Source: JADHLN01 sp965658435
GTDB taxonomy: Bacteria > Pseudomonadota > Alphaproteobacteria > Rickettsiales > JABIRX01
Length of the DNA: 48,093 nt
Direction of reading: 5' to 3'
NCBI GenBank assembly: GCA_965658435.1
Contig: CBFHSE010000006.1
Location: 1-48,093 of the forward strand
A program made the translations under genes and the position numbers. Shown here piece by piece: positions 26,531-34,988 of this stretch (the stretch's first letter is position 1; each line of letters begins with the position of its first letter). The notes beneath the pieces are model-generated. The model saw only the letters and a list, made by a program, of their open reading frames with translations. It did no database searches and was not told the origin of the DNA.

Positions 26531-27517
26531 CAATACCTAATATCAAATCTATCTGAAGATCTGCAGGAAAAATATTGGCTTGGAATAAATCAGAGAATTT
26601 TTAATCCAAGTGAGGATGATTTGGAATATCTAATAAAAAACTTAATCAAGTTTAAGCGTCCAAAATATGCATTATCTATAATTGAATTTCAAAAAGTTAG
26701 TTCAGATCAACTCATCAATTTACTAGAAGATATTTCAAGTAGTAATTCAGAATTTGATAAGGCATATAACATCCATTCATATATAATTGAAGAATTATTC
26801 AAGGTTCTATCAGAAAGAACTGATGTAGCAAAAGATCGCCTTTCTGGATTAGAATTTTTATATATAAAAACATTAGAGCACACCTCATATGGAGTTCCAA
26901 ATTTAGAAAAGGATATAGCTAATTCTCCTCAACTCTTTGTTCAAGCTTTAGCTATCTCTTTTAAAAGAAATGATCACAAGGATGATATTGAAAAATGGTT
27001 GGGAAAAAATGCTAAAAATAACGAAAACATAGCTTCTGCAACCTACTCAATATTGAGTAAAATAAAGCGAATTCCAGGCACTAAGGAAAATGACATTATT
27101 GACAAAGATGTTCTTTTGTTGTGGGTAGAAGAGGTAAAGCTAAGCTGTCGTGAAAATGATCGAGTAGATATTGGAGATCAATATATAGGTGAATTACTAT
27201 CAAAATCCAAAATAGGACTGGATGGAATATGGCCTTGTGAGGCCGTAAGAGATGTTTTAGAAAAATACCAATCTGAACATATCAATATAGGCTTTTCTAT
27301 AGGTGTTAGAAATTCTCGTGGATTTTTTAGTAGAGGGCTAGACGAGGGAGGAAAACAAGAAAGGAATTTGTCGAGTAAATATAGAAATTGGTCTCAGAAA
27401 ATAAAAAATAGTCATCCACATGTTTCAGCCATTCTTGAATCTATCGCTAATGGTTATGAAAAAGATGCTCAATTTTGTGATGATAAAGTAGAAGTTGATA
27501 AATTCACTAATAACTAA
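26531..27517 (+). pseudogene. C-terminal fragment of an unknown protein truncated by the IS
   Basis: The frame is open from the right end of the IS (26531) to the stop at 27515-27517, about 328 codons, with coherent sequence from the first bases (NLSEDLQEKYWLGINQRIFN). The only start options are inside, such as TTG 26621. I therefore read it as the 3' part of a longer gene whose 5' part was lost at the IS. The product is helical and charged, with GVRNSRGFFSRGLDEGG near the C-terminus and no membrane segment. I do not recognise a family. The missing part is not left of the IS in this window. Confidence 0.65.
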
Positions 27518-28073
27518 TGCTATTTATTTCGAAGTAAAATACGCCACCCGACCATTTCTCTAACCTCGGCAACCCTTGAAAACACTCAAGGTTAATTGGG
27601 GGTTAACCAAAACCAGTTTCAAATAGATCAAGTTCGATATTTTTGCCCGCTAGTCGGTACACAAAGTTCGTTATTTTTTTACTAAATCCAGCGTTTATGA
27701 GGGTTGCCTAAAATCTTCGTAGCCAACTGGTAGGGGAGAAAGAGAGAGAATTTTGCTTAATTTTGGGTAAATTTTTAGGAATTTGGAGAGGATTTCAACA
27801 ACTGGTCTGGAATTCCATACCTCGCTAAAGCCCGCTGACACTGGGGTTTCGTGGGGTGGTGTGATTTTTGAAATCTATGTGGAGACTTGGTTCGATTTTT
27901 GAAAAATGGCTCCCCTTAGTGGGCGTGTTACGAACTAATAGATATGAAGAAGTTTTAAATTTTGGCTCGTATTATTCCAATAATTGTCAATATTGAGCTT
28001 ATAAATTGACTTTTCTCATATACTCCTGCACAGTATATTTATAGAATTGTTTTAACCTCAGTTGATTTTTCTT
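27518..28073. other. GC-richer noncoding stretch with competing hairpins
   Basis: By my count GC is about 41% over 27541-27960, against roughly 30% around it. I found no reading frame with protein character on either strand. AACCCTTGA (27571-27579) can pair with TCAAGGTT (27586-27593). The overlapping GGTTAA (27590-27595) can instead pair with TTAACC (27603-27608), giving mutually exclusive hairpins. In AT-rich genomes, raised GC without a gene often marks structured RNA; an integration scar is an alternative. The last 70 bases are AT-rich again and carry the operator-like dyad before the metal genes. Confidence 0.5.
28018..28038. promoter_or_regulatory. Candidate CsoR/RcnR-class operator before the metal-efflux block
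   Basis: A perfect dyad with 7-bp arms ATATACT and AGTATAT around the centre CCTGCAC lies 36 bp before ATG 28074. Its core TACT-N7-AGTA has the same 15-bp layout as the TACT/AGTA operators of RcnR-type repressors, although the centre is not an unbroken G or C run. A CsoR-family gene lies inside the downstream block at 34230. TTGACT at 28006 may be a -35 box just upstream, with the dyad in the spacer. Confidence 0.6.
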
Positions 28074-29288
28074 ATGAAGGTACTAATAATTACAACATTA
28101 ATGTTCTTTATAGCCACAAGAGCAAACTCTCAAACATTTGATGAGCTTGTAAAGGGTATTAATAGTCATTCAAAAATTGAATCATTAAAAAACGAGAAAC
28201 AAGCAATTTCTAAAGAAGGTAAGGCAAAAAGTAGGTGGGCAGAGCCTCAGCTTAAGCTTGATGCTATGAATCTTCCATCAGAAGATCCAAAAACTGGTCT
28301 ATCCCCTATGAGTTCTATTGGAATCACTCTTTCGCAAAAAGTCCCATTAACATCCAAATATTCAAACATCCTTAAATTTTACAATTCCTTAGCTGATACC
28401 CAGAAGTATAAATTAGATATTCTTAAAAGAGAGATTATCCTGGAAGTTTGGAATCACGCTATCAAAAAAGAAGAAATTATTAAATCTATCAAGATATATA
28501 AAGAAAATACCGGCTGGATTGCTGGAATGATTAAAGTTTCGGAAAGGTTGTATTCAACTGGAAAAATATCTCAACAAGCAATATTGGATTTAAAAATAAG
28601 GAAAAGTCAGATTGATTCTAGTATAAAAACAAATGAAATTCTGCTGGATAAAATTGATAGTAGTTTATCAAAGCTACTAGATAAGCCAGATCAAGATATT
28701 TCTCTCCATATTAATAGTGTTCCTTGGGAAAAGATTGAAAATATTTCTATGGAAGAAGAAAAAGAAACTCCTCAAGAGTTATTACTTGTATCTCTGGCTA
28801 AAGCCTCATCATATAAGGAAAAAGCGGATAAACAAAATAGAGTGCCAGAAATTAATGTCGGTTTAAATTATAAATCTAGGGATGATGTTGATAGTCATGG
28901 GGATTTTATTGGAGGATTTGTGTCTATTCCAATTGGAGTTGGGGCAAGAAGTTATCAATATGAGTCATCAGCCTATAATTATTCTAAGGCAAAAAGTGAT
29001 TTAAAAGCTTATCAAAACGAGCTTGTCTCCCTTAAGAAAGAGTTAAAATTAGAAATTAAGAAATTAGAATCAGAGTTAGATATCTTAGTTTCTCACACTA
29101 TTAAATTTGCTGAAACTTCACGCAAAATATCATCCAAAAGATATTCTGTTGGTAATGCTGATTATTTGCAGTTGCTAAGAAGTGAATTGCAATTGCAGAA
29201 TTTATTGCTTCAAAAAATAAAAATAGAGTCAAAGATTAAGGAAAATAAAGCCCTGTATCTTTTTGAATCTGGTTTAGATATTTATTAA
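28074..29288 (+). CDS. TolC-family outer-membrane efflux protein, first RND system (CusC role)
   Basis: The start is ATG 28074 (404 residues), giving signal peptide MKVLIITTLMFFIATRANS; an upstream TTG at 28062 adds four residues and is unlikely. Two long alpha-helical hairpin regions and beta segments (EINVGLNYKSRDD, GGFVSIPIGVGA) are typical of the outer-membrane factor fold. RYSVGNADYLQLLRSELQLQ is the usual end of the second helical repeat. It should form the outer channel for the CusBA-type pump that follows 14 bp later. It is the first gene behind the operator-like dyad. The metal choice comes from its partners. Confidence 0.85.
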   Translation: MKVLIITTLMFFIATRANSQTFDELVKGINSHSKIESLKNEKQAISKEGKAKSRWAEPQLKLDAMNLPSEDPKTGLSPMSSIGITLSQKVPLTSKYSNILKFYNSLADTQKYKLDILKREIILEVWNHAIKKEEIIKSIKIYKENTGWIAGMIKVSERLYSTGKISQQAILDLKIRKSQIDSSIKTNEILLDKIDSSLSKLLDKPDQDISLHINSVPWEKIENISMEEEKETPQELLLVSLAKASSYKEKADKQNRVPEINVGLNYKSRDDVDSHGDFIGGFVSIPIGVGARSYQYESSAYNYSKAKSDLKAYQNELVSLKKELKLEIKKLESELDILVSHTIKFAETSRKISSKRYSVGNADYLQLLRSELQLQNLLLQKIKIESKIKENKALYLFESGLDIY

Positions 29289-29302
29289 CTTGAGAAAATA
29301 TT

Positions 29303-30601
29303 ATGACAAATAAAATAACTGTTAAGAAAATAATAATTGCTATTGTGGCAACTCTTATAGTCCTTGGAGGATGGTTTGCGATTAACCGGTTTTCATCACC
29401 TAGCAAGGTGGTTATGCAAACAACAAGTTACTATACTTGCTCTATGCACCCGCAAATAAGAGAAAGCAAAGCTGGAAGATGCCCTATTTGCGGAATGAAT
29501 CTAACTCATATTAAAAATGAAGAAAACCACGAAGGGCATGATCATATGAATAAGGATAAGATGGAAGAGGTAGAAAGTGTAGATCATTCCAATCATCAAA
29601 AGCCTGCTGATATGAAGGTTGAGAATAAGTCCGTGCAAATGGTAAAACTTACATCGAAACAAATACAGAATTTTCATTCTACTACATTCTTAACTCAAAA
29701 ACAAATAATATCAAAAACACTTAGGCTTCTTGGCAAGGTAGTTCAATCAGAAAAAAGACAATCGAATATTCCAGCCAGAATTGGAGGAAGAGTTGAGAAG
29801 GTTTATATTAATTCAACAGGTTCTTTTATTTCAAAGAATGATCCTGTAGTTGATATTTATAGCCCTGACCTCATTACAGCCGGAGAGGAATATTTAATAT
29901 CATACAACAGCAATCAAAAAGATTTATTATCCCAATCTAAAAGAAAATTGAAATCATGGGGAATAAGGGATTTTCAGCTTAAAAAATGGTCAAAAAAAGG
30001 CAAAATACCAAGAAACATTACTATTTATTCTAATGTGGGTGGGATTGTAACAAAGAAAAATGCTGTTGAGGGTAAGTACTTTGTTGAAGGACAATCTTTC
30101 TATGATTTAGTGAATCTTTCAACAGTTTGGGTAGATATGGATGTTTATGAGCATGATGCAGGGCTTATTAAAATGGGACAAGAAGCTCATATTGAATTTG
30201 TTGCACATAAGGGCGAAAAATGGAAAGCTAATATAGATTTTATTTCCCCTATATTAAATGAGAAAACTAGAACATTAAAGGTTCGTACAACTTTAAAAAA
30301 CAAGGATGGAAAGCTAAAGCCAGGAATGGTTGGCGAGATACATATTATTGCGGATTCATCTAATAGTGTTTTAGTTGTTCCTAATTCAGCTATTATTGAC
30401 ACTGGGAAAAGAAAAATAGTTTGGATAGAAAAGGGTTCTAACAATTATATGGCAACTGAAATTCAAACAGGAATTGAGGGGAAGGAGTTTACAGAAGTGA
30501 AATCTGGGTTAAACGAAGGGGATATTGTGGTAATGAGTGGCAACTTCCTACTTGATGCCCAAAGCCAACTAAGTGGTAATAATGTAATTCATAGTCACTG
30601 A
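29303..30601 (+). CDS. cusB: RND periplasmic adaptor with heavy-metal-binding domain (CusB-like)
   Basis: This is 432 residues. An N-terminal membrane anchor (residues about 9-29) is followed by a heavy-metal-binding domain YYTCSMHPQIRESKAGRCP then ICGMNL (about 42-66), and a His-rich linker (HEGHDHMNKDK, DHSNHQ). The adaptor body follows: RIGGRVEKVYINSTGSFIS as the lipoyl half-motif, VWVDMDVYEHDAGLI in the beta-barrel, and VPNSAIIDTGKRKIVWIE in the membrane-proximal domain. It links the inner-membrane pump to the outer channel and can hand over Cu(I) or Ag(I). The stop at 30599-30601 is one base from the next ATG. Confidence 0.9.
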   Translation: MTNKITVKKIIIAIVATLIVLGGWFAINRFSSPSKVVMQTTSYYTCSMHPQIRESKAGRCPICGMNLTHIKNEENHEGHDHMNKDKMEEVESVDHSNHQKPADMKVENKSVQMVKLTSKQIQNFHSTTFLTQKQIISKTLRLLGKVVQSEKRQSNIPARIGGRVEKVYINSTGSFISKNDPVVDIYSPDLITAGEEYLISYNSNQKDLLSQSKRKLKSWGIRDFQLKKWSKKGKIPRNITIYSNVGGIVTKKNAVEGKYFVEGQSFYDLVNLSTVWVDMDVYEHDAGLIKMGQEAHIEFVAHKGEKWKANIDFISPILNEKTRTLKVRTTLKNKDGKLKPGMVGEIHIIADSSNSVLVVPNSAIIDTGKRKIVWIEKGSNNYMATEIQTGIEGKEFTEVKSGLNEGDIVVMSGNFLLDAQSQLSGNNVIHSH

Positions 30602-30602
30602 T

Positions 30603-33600
30603 ATGCTGGATAAATTTATAAATAACATAATAAAATATAGATCCTATGTAGTTATAGCCTTTGTTTTTATATCTATCCTAGCGGTCTATTCTTTCGTAAC
30701 AGTAAAAGTTGATGCAATTCCAGATATCGGGGAGAATCAACAAATTATCTTTACAGATTGGTCAGGAGTTTCTCCAAAAGACATAGAAGAGCAAATCACC
30801 TATCCTCTTTCAAATCTAATGCAAGGTATTCCAGGAATTAAGGAGGTGCGCGGAATGAGTGCTTTCGGTTTTTCAGTAATTTATGTAATATTTAAAGATG
30901 ACATAGATTTCTACTGGTCCCGCACCAGAATTCTGGAGAAGCTAACGCAGGCCCAAAATATTTTGCCAAAAGGAGTTATTCCTACAATAGGAGCGGATGC
31001 AACAGGGCTTGGACAAATATTTTGGTATTCAGTTGAAAACGAAAAGGATAATCCAAACCCGAAATCTTTGGCAGATTTGCGCTCAATTCAGGATTGGTAT
31101 GTAAAATTTCACTTACAGTCAGTTGATGGAGTTTCAGAAGTGGCTTCAATAGGTGGATTTGTTAAGGAATATCAAATTGATATTGATCCATTACAACTTT
31201 TTGCAAGAGATTTGCATTTCTCAAAGTTAATTAAGGCAATTAAAAATTCCAATATTGATGTTGGTGCTGAGGTTATAGAAAAAGGCGAAAGGGAAATAAT
31301 TGTCAGAGGATTAGGATTTTTTAAATCGATTGAAGATATAGAAAATGTCGTAATAGATGTAAAAAACAATATACCTATTTATGTGAAGGATGTTGCTAAT
31401 ATTCATCTTGGCTCTTCTTTTCGCAGGGGTGTTTTATATGGTGGAGAAAGAGAAATAGTTGGAGGGGTTATTGCCTCTAGGTTTGGAGAAAACTCTAAAG
31501 AAGTAATAGGTAGAATTGAAAATAAACTCTCAGAAATCTCTAAAGGATTGCCTGAAGGGGTAGAGATAAAGTCATTTTATAATAGAAAGGATGTTATTCA
31601 AAAAGCAATTTCTACGGTATATAAGTCCATTGTTGAGGAGATTATTATTGCGGTTTGCGTGATAATGTTCTTTCTGCTTCATTTTAGATCGAGCATTCTT
31701 ATATCTCTTACATTGCCACTTGGGGTTGGGGTTAGTTTTATTCTTATGAAAATCTTTGGAATAGATAGCAATATTATGAGTTTAGCTGGAATTATTGTGG
31801 CCATAGGAACCATGGTTGATATGGGAATTATTATGACAGAGAATATCTATTCTCACTTAAGTCAAAATCCAAAAGATAGAATTAAGTCTATAATAAATTC
31901 TACAAAAGAAATCACGCCAGCAATACTTACAGCAATTGCTACAACAATTATTACATTCCTACCGATTTTCTTTTTACAAAATGCAGAAGGGAAGTTATTT
32001 ACTCCACTTGCTTATGCAAAAACATTTGCTCTTATTGGCTCTGTTTTGGTTGCCGTATTCTTGATTCCTGTATTGTCGGTATTTTTCCTTAAGGGAAAAT
32101 TAAAGCCCATAGAAGAGAATAAAATTTCTCGTAAAATAATAGAAATATATAAACCAATATTATCTATAACTTTAGATAATCCTAAAAGATTTCTTGCTAT
32201 TCCAATCATTATTTTACTTGTTGGAGGGCTTGCGTATAAACAATTAGGCAATGAATTTATGCCGCAATTAAATGAAGGGGAAATCCTATATATGCCAACT
32301 ACGGTTCCAGGGGTAAGTATTACAAAGGCTAAGGAGTTAGTTGTTCAGTCAAACAAGATAATAGAATCTCATGAAGCAGTTGAATCTTCCATAGCAAAAA
32401 TTGGAAGAGCCGATACCTCTCTTGACCCAGCCCCTATTTCCATGGTGGAGACAATAGTAAAGCTAAAGAAAGATGCAAAAACTAAAGATATTTATAAAAT
32501 AATGGAGGAATTAGACCAAATGGTTCAGATTCCAGGATTTATAAATAGTTGGGGCTTTCCGATTCAAACAAGAATTGCGATGATCTCCACTGGTATAAAG
32601 ACTCAAATTGGCATCAAAATATTTGGAGATGATTTGAAGAAGTTGGAGCATATCGCCTCACAAGTTGGAAAAGAAGTAGAAAAAGTAAAAGGAGCTTATG
32701 GGGTGTATTCTGAGAAAATTACCAGTAAGCCATATATTGAGTTTGATATAGACAGAATCAAAGCATCTAGATATGGAATAAACACAGGAACAATAAATCA
32801 GATTCTACAAACTGCCGTTGGAGGCATGGCTATTTCTACATTTTACAATGGTAGAGAAAGATATAATATAAGAGTCCGCTACAAAAAAGAACTTCGCGAT
32901 TCTATTGAGGAATTAAAACGAGTTCTTGTTCCATCTCCGCTAGGTTCACATATACCAATTGGTCAATTAGCTGATATTAGAATTACAAATGGCTCTGCAG
33001 CAATTAATTCTGAAGATGGTTTTTTGAGGTCAATGGTGCTGTTAAATGTTAGAGGTAGAGACCTAGTTGGTTTTGTAAATGAAGCAAAAGAAATTATAAG
33101 TAATAATATAGAATTGCCAAAAGGGTATTCTATAAAATGGGCTGGTGAATATGAAAATCAAGTTAGGTCATCAAAATATCTTCAAATCCTTGTGCCTCTT
33201 TCGATTTTAATTAATTTACTGATCTTATTTTTTAACTTTAGATCATTTAGGAATAGCTTAATTATTTTATCAGCAATTCCAATTTCAATTGCTGGAGGGA
33301 TGATATTATTATGGTTTTCAGGATTTAATTTATCTGTGGCTGTATGGGTTGGGTTTATTGCCCTCTTTGGAATAGCTGTTGATAATGGAGTTGTTATGAT
33401 GACTTATATAGGAGAGGAAATGAAGAAGATAAAACCTAGATCTATCATAGATCTCAGAAAGGTAATAGTTGAAGCAGGATCAAGAAGAATTCGTCCTTTG
33501 CTGATGACAACAGCAACCACAATATTTGCTCTCCTGCCCATTATGTGGTCAACTTCTATTGGAAGTGAAGTAATCAAACCAATGGCTATGCCAGTGCTTG

Positions 33601-33686
33601 GGGGAATGTTGTTTATGTTGGTAGGGTTATTTATTGTGCCAGTTTTATTTTTTGTTTTTGAGAAAAAGAAATTAAATATATCATGA
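30603..33686 (+). CDS. cusA: CusA-type heavy-metal RND pump (Cu(I)/Ag(I))
   Basis: This is 1027 residues, a full-length proton-driven pump with 12 membrane helices and two large periplasmic loops. The metal-relay methionines of E. coli CusA (M573, M623, M672) have counterparts in the same local context: LYMPTT (M564), APISMVETIV (M614) and IAMISTGIK (M660). The proton-relay segment VDMGIIMTEN keeps Asp and Glu. The order CusC-CusB-CusA is the usual tripartite set. It overlaps the next gene by four bases (ATGA). Specificity for monovalent copper or silver is a well-supported inference from the Met triad. Confidence 0.92.
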   Translation: MLDKFINNIIKYRSYVVIAFVFISILAVYSFVTVKVDAIPDIGENQQIIFTDWSGVSPKDIEEQITYPLSNLMQGIPGIKEVRGMSAFGFSVIYVIFKDDIDFYWSRTRILEKLTQAQNILPKGVIPTIGADATGLGQIFWYSVENEKDNPNPKSLADLRSIQDWYVKFHLQSVDGVSEVASIGGFVKEYQIDIDPLQLFARDLHFSKLIKAIKNSNIDVGAEVIEKGEREIIVRGLGFFKSIEDIENVVIDVKNNIPIYVKDVANIHLGSSFRRGVLYGGEREIVGGVIASRFGENSKEVIGRIENKLSEISKGLPEGVEIKSFYNRKDVIQKAISTVYKSIVEEIIIAVCVIMFFLLHFRSSILISLTLPLGVGVSFILMKIFGIDSNIMSLAGIIVAIGTMVDMGIIMTENIYSHLSQNPKDRIKSIINSTKEITPAILTAIATTIITFLPIFFLQNAEGKLFTPLAYAKTFALIGSVLVAVFLIPVLSVFFLKGKLKPIEENKISRKIIEIYKPILSITLDNPKRFLAIPIIILLVGGLAYKQLGNEFMPQLNEGEILYMPTTVPGVSITKAKELVVQSNKIIESHEAVESSIAKIGRADTSLDPAPISMVETIVKLKKDAKTKDIYKIMEELDQMVQIPGFINSWGFPIQTRIAMISTGIKTQIGIKIFGDDLKKLEHIASQVGKEVEKVKGAYGVYSEKITSKPYIEFDIDRIKASRYGINTGTINQILQTAVGGMAISTFYNGRERYNIRVRYKKELRDSIEELKRVLVPSPLGSHIPIGQLADIRITNGSAAINSEDGFLRSMVLLNVRGRDLVGFVNEAKEIISNNIELPKGYSIKWAGEYENQVRSSKYLQILVPLSILINLLILFFNFRSFRNSLIILSAIPISIAGGMILLWFSGFNLSVAVWVGFIALFGIAVDNGVVMMTYIGEEMKKIKPRSIIDLRKVIVEAGSRRIRPLLMTTATTIFALLPIMWSTSIGSEVIKPMAMPVLGGMLFMLVGLFIVPVLFFVFEKKKLNIS

Positions 33687-34213
33687 TTGAGATTATACCT
33701 AACCTACATCCAATATTTGTTCATTTTACAGTTGCTTTACTATTAGTATCTACTGCTTTGTTTTTAGTATCGAAAATAGTCAAAAATAAGAAGGTTTTAG
33801 ACGTTATACTCAATACCGCATATGTAAATCTCTGGATAGGATTCCTCATTACTATTGTGACAGTATCAATGGGATTTTATGCTTATTATACAGTCGCTCA
33901 TGATTCACTATCCCATTTAGCAATGACTGATCATAGAAATTGGGCATTGGCAACGTTTGGAATGTTTATTGCAGTGTTTATTTGGTCTATTATAAATTAC
34001 CGCAGCAAAATACAGCATAATTCTCTTTTTGTAACCTCTCTTATTATTGCAAGTGCATTGCTTTTAACAACTGCCTATAAGGGGGGAGAAGTGGTTTATA
34101 GGTATGGCATAGGGGTAAAGTCTTTGCCAAAAGTTCATGATGACGGAGGGCATAAGGGTCATTCTCATGAAGAAAAAGAGAGTTTCCATAAAAGCAAAGT
34201 TCATAAACATTAA
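33683..34213 (+). CDS. DUF2231 membrane protein with His-rich tail
   Basis: This is 176 residues. Four hydrophobic helices start with the DUF2231 hallmark LHPIFVHFTVALLLVS. The C-terminus is hydrophilic and His-rich (HDDGGHKGHSHEEK, ending HKSKVHKH), suited to bind metal. The family has no settled biochemical role but is often found near heavy-metal and redox genes. The start overlaps the cusA stop by four bases, so the two are translationally coupled, and the gene should be considered part of the copper system. Confidence 0.85.
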   Translation: MIEIIPNLHPIFVHFTVALLLVSTALFLVSKIVKNKKVLDVILNTAYVNLWIGFLITIVTVSMGFYAYYTVAHDSLSHLAMTDHRNWALATFGMFIAVFIWSIINYRSKIQHNSLFVTSLIIASALLLTTAYKGGEVVYRYGIGVKSLPKVHDDGGHKGHSHEEKESFHKSKVHKH

Positions 34214-34229
34214 TTTATTAAACTAAGAT

Positions 34230-34514
34230 ATGACAAAAAAACATCCGTGCCACTCAAAAGAAATAAGCAGAATCAACAGAGTCATTGGCCAGCTTGAAGG
34301 GATAAAAAGAATGATTGAAGGTGACAGATATTGCATAGATATATTGCAACAGGTAAAAGCTGTAAAATCGGCCATGAAATCAATCGAAGCCAATATCTTT
34401 GCCACACATTTAGACTCATGTATTAAAGAAGCTTTTGAAACTAAAGACCCCAAGAATATTGAAGCAAAGGTTAATGAAATAAAAGATGTGTTTAAGAAGA
34501 ATCAGAATGACTGA
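34230..34514 (+). CDS. csoR: CsoR-family metal-sensing repressor, Cu(I) type
   Basis: This is 94 residues, an all-helical CsoR/RcnR-family protein that leaves DNA when it binds metal. Family marks are RINRVIGQLEGIKRMIEGDR and CIDILQQVKAVKSAM. The metal positions are C35, H60 and C64, with the spacing (25 and 4) of C36-H61-C65 in the M. tuberculosis copper sensor; Y34 before C35 also matches. RcnR and FrmR types lack the last Cys. This points to Cu(I). It lies in the middle of the block and probably represses it through the dyad at 28018-28038. Confidence 0.92.
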   Translation: MTKKHPCHSKEISRINRVIGQLEGIKRMIEGDRYCIDILQQVKAVKSAMKSIEANIFATHLDSCIKEAFETKDPKNIEAKVNEIKDVFKKNQND

Positions 34515-34597
34515 TAATTTTAAATTAATTTATCGTAATCAAATTTTTTTTCATAAATGAGTAGAAATTTAGATTTGTTGCAGATAACATTTTAGGA

Positions 34598-34930
34598 ATG
34601 TTGAAATTCAATTCTACAGTACATTTATTAATCATCATATCAATGCTATTTGTTGGTGTTGCTTCTGCTCATATATGTTTGGATGATGGTACAGAAAATA
34701 ATACCTCTATATCACTAATGCCCGATCAATCTGATGACAACTCTTCTTCTGATATAGCATTTGATTGCTGTGAATCTTCTTGTCATCATGGTTGTAACCA
34801 TATTTTTACTCTTAATCAAAATGTAATTTCGGAGCTTTCTGATTTTGCTGGCATTGGTCTTATTGATTATTACAATTACCCACTCCCTCTCAAACACGTC
34901 TTTCTTCCTTCCAAACCTCCCAAAGCATAA
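34598..34930 (+). CDS. Small exported Cys/His-containing protein upstream of the second RND system
   Basis: This is 110 residues with a signal peptide (VHLLIIISMLFVGVASA, cut near residue 24). The mature part has a clustered metal-ligand motif CCESSCHHGCNH (about residues 57-68) and ends PSKPPKA. Small secreted proteins of this layout precede CzcCBA-type operons in many proteobacteria (CzcI- or CopL-like); that comparison is from memory of the layout, not an alignment. It could be a periplasmic metal buffer or sensor. It is 58 bp before the outer-membrane gene and 83 bp after csoR. Confidence 0.65.
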   Translation: MLKFNSTVHLLIIISMLFVGVASAHICLDDGTENNTSISLMPDQSDDNSSSDIAFDCCESSCHHGCNHIFTLNQNVISELSDFAGIGLIDYYNYPLPLKHVFLPSKPPKA

Positions 34931-34988
34931 CAATTAATTAAGGGCTACTATTGCCTGTTATTATTAATTGTTAATCAATGGGAAAATC

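Larger units (their letters stand above)
25778..26537 (+). mobile_element. IS1-family insertion sequence, inactivated
   Basis: The element is bounded by 25-bp terminal inverted repeats at 25778-25802 and 26513-26537 that match at 24 of 25 positions and begin GGTATTGTTAATTAA. Total length is 760 bp, close to the 768 bp of IS1. The cargo is an IS1-type transposase gene carrying frameshifts and stop codons. A partial second copy of the outer end (GGTATTGTTAATT, 25765-25777) abuts the left end. I saw no convincing target-site duplication. On the right the element joins an open reading frame with no start, so it truncated that gene or came with a deletion. Confidence 0.85.

Noticed and set aside
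27518..28000. tRNA or tmRNA gene in the GC-rich stretch
   Set aside because: I could not fold a cloverleaf or find a TTCGA-type T-loop with matching acceptor stem.
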